Made by a program: the position numbers and the translations under genes. The notes under the pieces were generated by a model. That model saw nothing but the letters and a program-made list of their open reading frames with translations, made no database searches and was not told the origin of the DNA. This document shows, in pieces, positions 16,481 to 19,376 of a stretch of 19,376 bases of DNA (within the stretch, counting starts at the first letter, position 1; the number at the start of each line of letters is the position of its first letter). The stretch is from Bacillota bacterium (GTDB lineage: Bacteria; Bacillota; Clostridia; Acetivibrionales; DSM-1351): the NCBI GenBank assembly GCA_023431385.1, contig JAEYWA010000053.1, positions 1-19,376 on the forward strand. The letters are read 5' to 3'.

Positions 16481-17854
16481 ATGAAAACCCTGCAAAAAAA
16501 ATTTGACGTAGTTGTTATTGGCGGTGGCCCGGGCGGCATTCCTGCAGCAATTGCAGCAAGCAGAAATGGTGCAAAAGTACTTCTTGTAGAGAAGAATGGA
16601 TATCTTGGAGGTAATTTAACCATTGGTTTACCATTGTTGGGTTACCTTGATAAGGATGGTAAGCCAGTGACAGCGGGTATTGCCCAGGAACTTGTTGACG
16701 AGCTAAAAAAACGCAACTCCTGTACAGATCATTATCCCTGCCCTATGCACAATTCAGTAACTCTTTACGATCATGAAATTTTTAAAGTGGTTGCATTTGA
16801 AATGTGTCTCAATGCAGGCGTAGAAATACTTCTGCATACAGAAATTATTGATGCCAACGTAGAGAATGGTAAGATTAAAACAGTTACGCTATTTGGTAAG
16901 GGTTATCATATTATTGTAGAGGCTGCTGTCTTTATAGATGCCAGCGGAGATGGTGACATGGGCTATATGGCTGGTGCCACCTACAACATGGGGCAAAAGG
17001 ACACAGGCGCACTACAGCCGCCTACTCTTATGTTTACTTTAGGTAATGTTGATACAGATAAAACAATAGAATTCATTGCAAGTGATCCTGAACAGATGCG
17101 TTTATGTGATACAATTGAGTGTGACTTCGATAAGTACAATGCAGATTTTTTCCGTTCAAATCCACATCATGTTATGGTTGGTTTGCGTAAGCTCTTCCTG
17201 GAACTTAAAGCAAATGGAGAGTTGCCTGTTGATCGTGATACTCTTATTTACATTAAAAGCCTGATTCCCGGAGAAGTACACATTAACTCTACTCGTCATC
17301 TGGGAATAAACGGCAGTGACGTGCTGGATTTGACTCGTGCAGAAATTGACGGCCATTTACAGATTCCAAAGCTTGTGGAAACACTCAAGAAACACGTTCC
17401 CGGGTTTGAAAACTGTTATATAACGCAGATTTATCCATCTATGGGTATCCGCGAAACACGTCGCTTTGCAGGGCTCTGCGAGTTGACAGAGGAAAAAATC
17501 ATGGTGGGCGACGTGCCGGAGGATACAGTAGCACTGGGGTCTTACATCATTGACATTCATGAGGGTAACGGTGCAGGTACTATTGTAAAACGTATAAAGC
17601 CGTATGGAATACCATACGGATGTACAGTCAGCAAGGATATTGACAATCTCATGCTCAGTGGTAGATGTGCTTCTCTGGATGCGGTAGTTATGAGTTCCGC
17701 AAGGGTTATGCCTACCTGCATGGCCATAGGTGAGGCAGCCGGTGTAGGTGCTGCACTGGCAGTTAAGCAGAATATTGCTCCTGCTCAGGTAGACGCGAAC
17801 GAAGTTCGCAGCATTCTTCGCAACGCAAACGTAATACTTGAACCTGCTGAGTAA
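16481..17854 (+). CDS. FAD-dependent oxidoreductase, type B
   Basis: The 457-residue product has GGGPGG at 14-19, Glu37 (LLVEKNG), GGNLTIG at about 43-49, DASGDGD at 153-159, GIRETRRFAGL, DIHEGNGAG, YGIPYGCTV, and LSGRC...RVMPTCMAIGEAAGVGAALA. These signatures pair it with 4108-5415 and set it apart from type A, although it keeps the type A length. The type A HPS and HxHV region is replaced by CTDHYPCPMHNSVTLYDHE, which has two Cys and several His that could line the active site; a metal site there is only speculation. GGAG lies upstream of ATG 16481. It sits 113 bases after the type A gene and 183 bases before the 3-epimerase, in a likely common operon. A large antisense reading frame over its 3' half is a shadow. 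Confidence 0.91.
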   Translation: MKTLQKKFDVVVIGGGPGGIPAAIAASRNGAKVLLVEKNGYLGGNLTIGLPLLGYLDKDGKPVTAGIAQELVDELKKRNSCTDHYPCPMHNSVTLYDHEIFKVVAFEMCLNAGVEILLHTEIIDANVENGKIKTVTLFGKGYHIIVEAAVFIDASGDGDMGYMAGATYNMGQKDTGALQPPTLMFTLGNVDTDKTIEFIASDPEQMRLCDTIECDFDKYNADFFRSNPHHVMVGLRKLFLELKANGELPVDRDTLIYIKSLIPGEVHINSTRHLGINGSDVLDLTRAEIDGHLQIPKLVETLKKHVPGFENCYITQIYPSMGIRETRRFAGLCELTEEKIMVGDVPEDTVALGSYIIDIHEGNGAGTIVKRIKPYGIPYGCTVSKDIDNLMLSGRCASLDAVVMSSARVMPTCMAIGEAAGVGAALAVKQNIAPAQVDANEVRSILRNANVILEPAE

Positions 17855-17902
17855 AAAGGGAGAACCAGCTTGAAAGACTTTAGTCTGGAAAACTAGTACA
17901 CA

Positions 17903-17937
17903 TCTGGCATTTGTTTGCACAGCAAACAAATGCCAGA
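17903..17937 (+). other. Strong stem-loop between the oxidoreductase and epimerase genes
   Basis: A perfect 16-bp stem (17903-17918 with 17922-17937, starting TCTGGCATTTG) with a 3-base loop lies 48 bases after the type B stop codon. It is followed by ATGCAATAAAAATAAAA, not a T-tract, so read-through is likely and a processing or stabilising role fits better than termination. Confidence 0.75.
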
Positions 17938-17965
17938 ATGCAATAAAAATAAAATTATCCCCATA

Positions 17966-17988
17966 AAAAAGTATTTTCAATACTTTTT
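17966..17988 (+). other. AT-rich hairpin in the epimerase leader
   Basis: AAAAAGTATT (17966-17975) pairs perfectly with AATACTTTTT (17979-17988) around a 3-base loop. The T-run is inside the stem, so it could act as a weak terminator or simply be the second element of a structured leader. Confidence 0.5.
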
Positions 17989-18025
17989 GTGCCCGATGGG
18001 ACAATTCATTTGGCACATCGGGGAC
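17989..18025 (+). promoter_or_regulatory. Alternative stem structures next to the epimerase ribosome binding site
   Basis: CCCGATG (17992-17998) pairs with CATCGGG (18016-18022), extendable by GT/AC across one G-G mismatch. GTGCC (17989-17993) could instead pair with GGCAC (18012-18016). The two foldings exclude each other, and the longer one ends three bases before GGAGG at 18028-18032. It may modulate translation of the epimerase; no known riboswitch class is recognised. Confidence 0.4.
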
Positions 18026-18037
18026 ATGGAGGATATT

Positions 18038-18916
18038 ATGAAGCATGGTATTTATTACGCATATTGGGAGCAGGAATGGGAAGCAGATTATAAATACTAT
18101 ATTGAGAAGGTTGCAAAACTTGGTTTTGATATTCTCGAAATAGCTGCTTCACCTATACCTTTTTATAGCGATAATCAAATTAATGAATTAAGAGCATGTG
18201 CCAGAGGAAATGGAATCACTCTTACAGCAGGTCATGGCCCTAGTGCGGAACAGAACCTGTCTTCTCCCGATCCTGAGATACGAAAAAATGCCAAAGCCTT
18301 TTATACAGATTTGCTCCAACGTCTTTACAAGTTGAATATACCTTTGATAGGTGGAGCAATATATTCTTATTGGCCGGTAGATTACACAAAGACAATTGAC
18401 AAAAAAGGTGATTGGGAGCGCAGCGTCGAAAGTGTTCGTGAGGTTGCTAAGGTAGCCGAAGCTTGTGGAGTAGATTTCTGCCTTGAGGTTCTTAACAGAT
18501 TTGAGAACTATTTAATTAACACTGCACAAGAGGGTGTAGATTTCGTAAAACAGGTTGGACATAGTAAAGTAAAGGTAATGCTCGATACTTTCCATATGAA
18601 TATCGAGGAAGATAGTATCGGGGGTGCTATCAGAACTGCTGGCTCTTACCTGGGCCATTTACACACCGGTGAATGTAATCGTAAAGTTCCCGGTAGAGGA
18701 AGAGTTCCATGGAACGAGATTGGTGATGCGCTTGCTGATATAGGTTATACCGGTAGCGTTGTTATGGAACCTTTTGTTCGAATGGGCGGAACTGTTGGAT
18801 CGAATATTAAGGTTTGGCGTGACGTTAGCAACGGTGCAGATGAGGCAAGGTTGGACAGGGATGCACAAGCCGCACTTAATTTTTCAAGATATATGCTAGA
18901 AGACCGAAAGCGATAG
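18038..18916 (+). CDS. D-allulose (D-psicose) 3-epimerase
   Basis: The 292-residue TIM-barrel protein interconverts ketoses at C3 (D-fructose/D-allulose, and usually D-tagatose/D-sorbose) using a divalent metal such as Mn or Co. The metal ligands of the family are all present: Glu150, Asp183, His209 and Glu244. Glu156 and Arg215, which contact substrate, are also present. From memory the sequence is nearly identical to the crystallised Clostridium cellulolyticum enzyme, with scattered changes such as ASPIPFY for ASPLPFY. The start at 18038 (MKHGIYYAYWEQEW) matches that enzyme and has GGAGG at 18028-18032. The in-frame extension to 17915 starts inside a hairpin loop and is rejected. The gene follows two FAD oxidoreductases and precedes an SDR dehydrogenase by 44 bases, so its natural substrate may be an oxidised or rare sugar handled by these enzymes. 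Confidence 0.95.
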   Translation: MKHGIYYAYWEQEWEADYKYYIEKVAKLGFDILEIAASPIPFYSDNQINELRACARGNGITLTAGHGPSAEQNLSSPDPEIRKNAKAFYTDLLQRLYKLNIPLIGGAIYSYWPVDYTKTIDKKGDWERSVESVREVAKVAEACGVDFCLEVLNRFENYLINTAQEGVDFVKQVGHSKVKVMLDTFHMNIEEDSIGGAIRTAGSYLGHLHTGECNRKVPGRGRVPWNEIGDALADIGYTGSVVMEPFVRMGGTVGSNIKVWRDVSNGADEARLDRDAQAALNFSRYMLEDRKR

Positions 18917-18960
18917 TCATTAAAAGATGTTTACCCTATACAAATAAGGAGATAAATATT

Positions 18961-19376
18961 ATGGATATTATCAGTAAATTTAGTCTCAAAGGAAAGAAAG
19001 CATATGTAACCGGAGGAGCACGTGGAATAGGAAAATGTGCTGCAATTGCATTGGCAGAAGCAGGAGCTGATGTGGCAATAGTAGACATGGATATTCAAGA
19101 AGCAGAAAAGACTGCTAAGGAACTTGAAGTATTCGGAGTAAAAAGTATCGCGATAAAGACCGATGTAACTAACCCTAATGACGTCAATAGTATGATTGAT
19201 ACCATACTGGAAGCCTTTGGCACAATAGATATTGCTTTTAACAACGCAGGTATATGCATTAACGAGAAAGCAGAAGAAATGTCCTTTGAAGCATGGAAAA
19301 AGGTTATCGATGTAAATCTGACCGGCGTATTCCTTACATCACAGGCAGTAGGTCGCGTAATGATAAAAAACGGAAA
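18961..19376 (+). CDS. Short-chain dehydrogenase/reductase, 5' part (cut by window edge)
   Basis: The first 138 codons are present from ATG 18961, with AAGGAGAT just upstream. The reading frame stays open to the window edge. The NAD(P)-binding motif TGGARGIG lies at 17-24, Asp68 (TDV) contacts adenine, NNAG is at 94-97 and the catalytic Asn119 is in DVNLTG. These identify a classical SDR. Asp42 at the end of the second strand favours NAD(H) over NADP(H). The catalytic Ser and Tyr-x-x-x-Lys lie beyond the edge and cannot be checked. It is probably the fourth gene of the plus-strand operon and would interconvert a ketose with a polyol, or oxidise a hydroxyl of the epimerase substrate or product. 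Substrate is inference only. Confidence 0.9.
   Translation, partial: MDIISKFSLKGKKAYVTGGARGIGKCAAIALAEAGADVAIVDMDIQEAEKTAKELEVFGVKSIAIKTDVTNPNDVNSMIDTILEAFGTIDIAFNNAGICINEKAEEMSFEAWKKVIDVNLTGVFLTSQAVGRVMIKNG

Noticed and set aside
17915..18037. 41-residue N-terminal extension of the 3-epimerase
   Set aside because: It starts in a hairpin loop and lacks a ribosome binding site. The internal start at 18038 has GGAGG and matches the known enzyme start.
17357..18046. 229-residue antisense reading frame opposite the type B oxidoreductase and epimerase leader
   Set aside because: It overlaps a well-supported gene and the structured leader, has no recognisable domain and has Cys/His/Thr-rich shadow composition.

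Overview
This AT-rich window reads as the chromosome of a mesophilic, cellulolytic-type Clostridia, most likely a Ruminiclostridium close to R. (Clostridium) cellulolyticum. The strongest clue is the gene at 18038-18916: from memory its product is nearly identical to the characterised D-psicose (D-allulose) 3-epimerase of that species and carries the same four metal ligands. AGGAGG-type ribosome binding sites, a YesM/YesN two-component pair and an LplABC-type sugar importer fit this placement.

Layout. A long minus-strand operon starts at the ABC permease (10510) and runs off the left edge: two permeases, a lipoprotein solute-binding protein, three FAD-dependent oxidoreductases, a zinc alcohol dehydrogenase resembling erythritol/L-threitol dehydrogenases, a fourth FAD oxidoreductase and the first 80 bases of a fifth. 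Upstream, also on the minus strand, lie the response regulator (14370-12751) and its histidine kinase (12711-10903), ending at a hairpin. A 623-base divergent region (14371-14993) separates these from a plus-strand operon: two more FAD oxidoreductases, the ketose 3-epimerase and an SDR dehydrogenase cut by the right edge.

The outstanding feature is seven FAD-dependent oxidoreductase genes of one superfamily (PF12831-like) in 19 kb. They sort by signature into type A (three complete members: DC[ST]GDAD, a GGAIHPS segment, GQAAGTAAA), type B (two members: GGNLT, DASGDGD, LSGRC, GEAAGV) and one intermediate type C. Both divergent arms begin their oxidoreductase run with an A gene followed by a B gene, suggesting a conserved functional pair. 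No glycoside hydrolase, sugar kinase, ferredoxin, electron-transfer flavoprotein or quinone partner is visible.

Working model (inference): the sensor kinase and AraC-type regulator detect an extracellular carbohydrate or polyol and induce the importer. The cytosolic flavoproteins, the Zn-dehydrogenase, the 3-epimerase and the SDR then rework it by oxidation, epimerisation and reduction. The substrate cannot be deduced from sequence alone. Several gene junctions hold perfect stem-loops without T-tracts, which look more like RNA processing or stabilising elements than terminators. No RNA genes, mobile elements or CRISPR arrays were seen.
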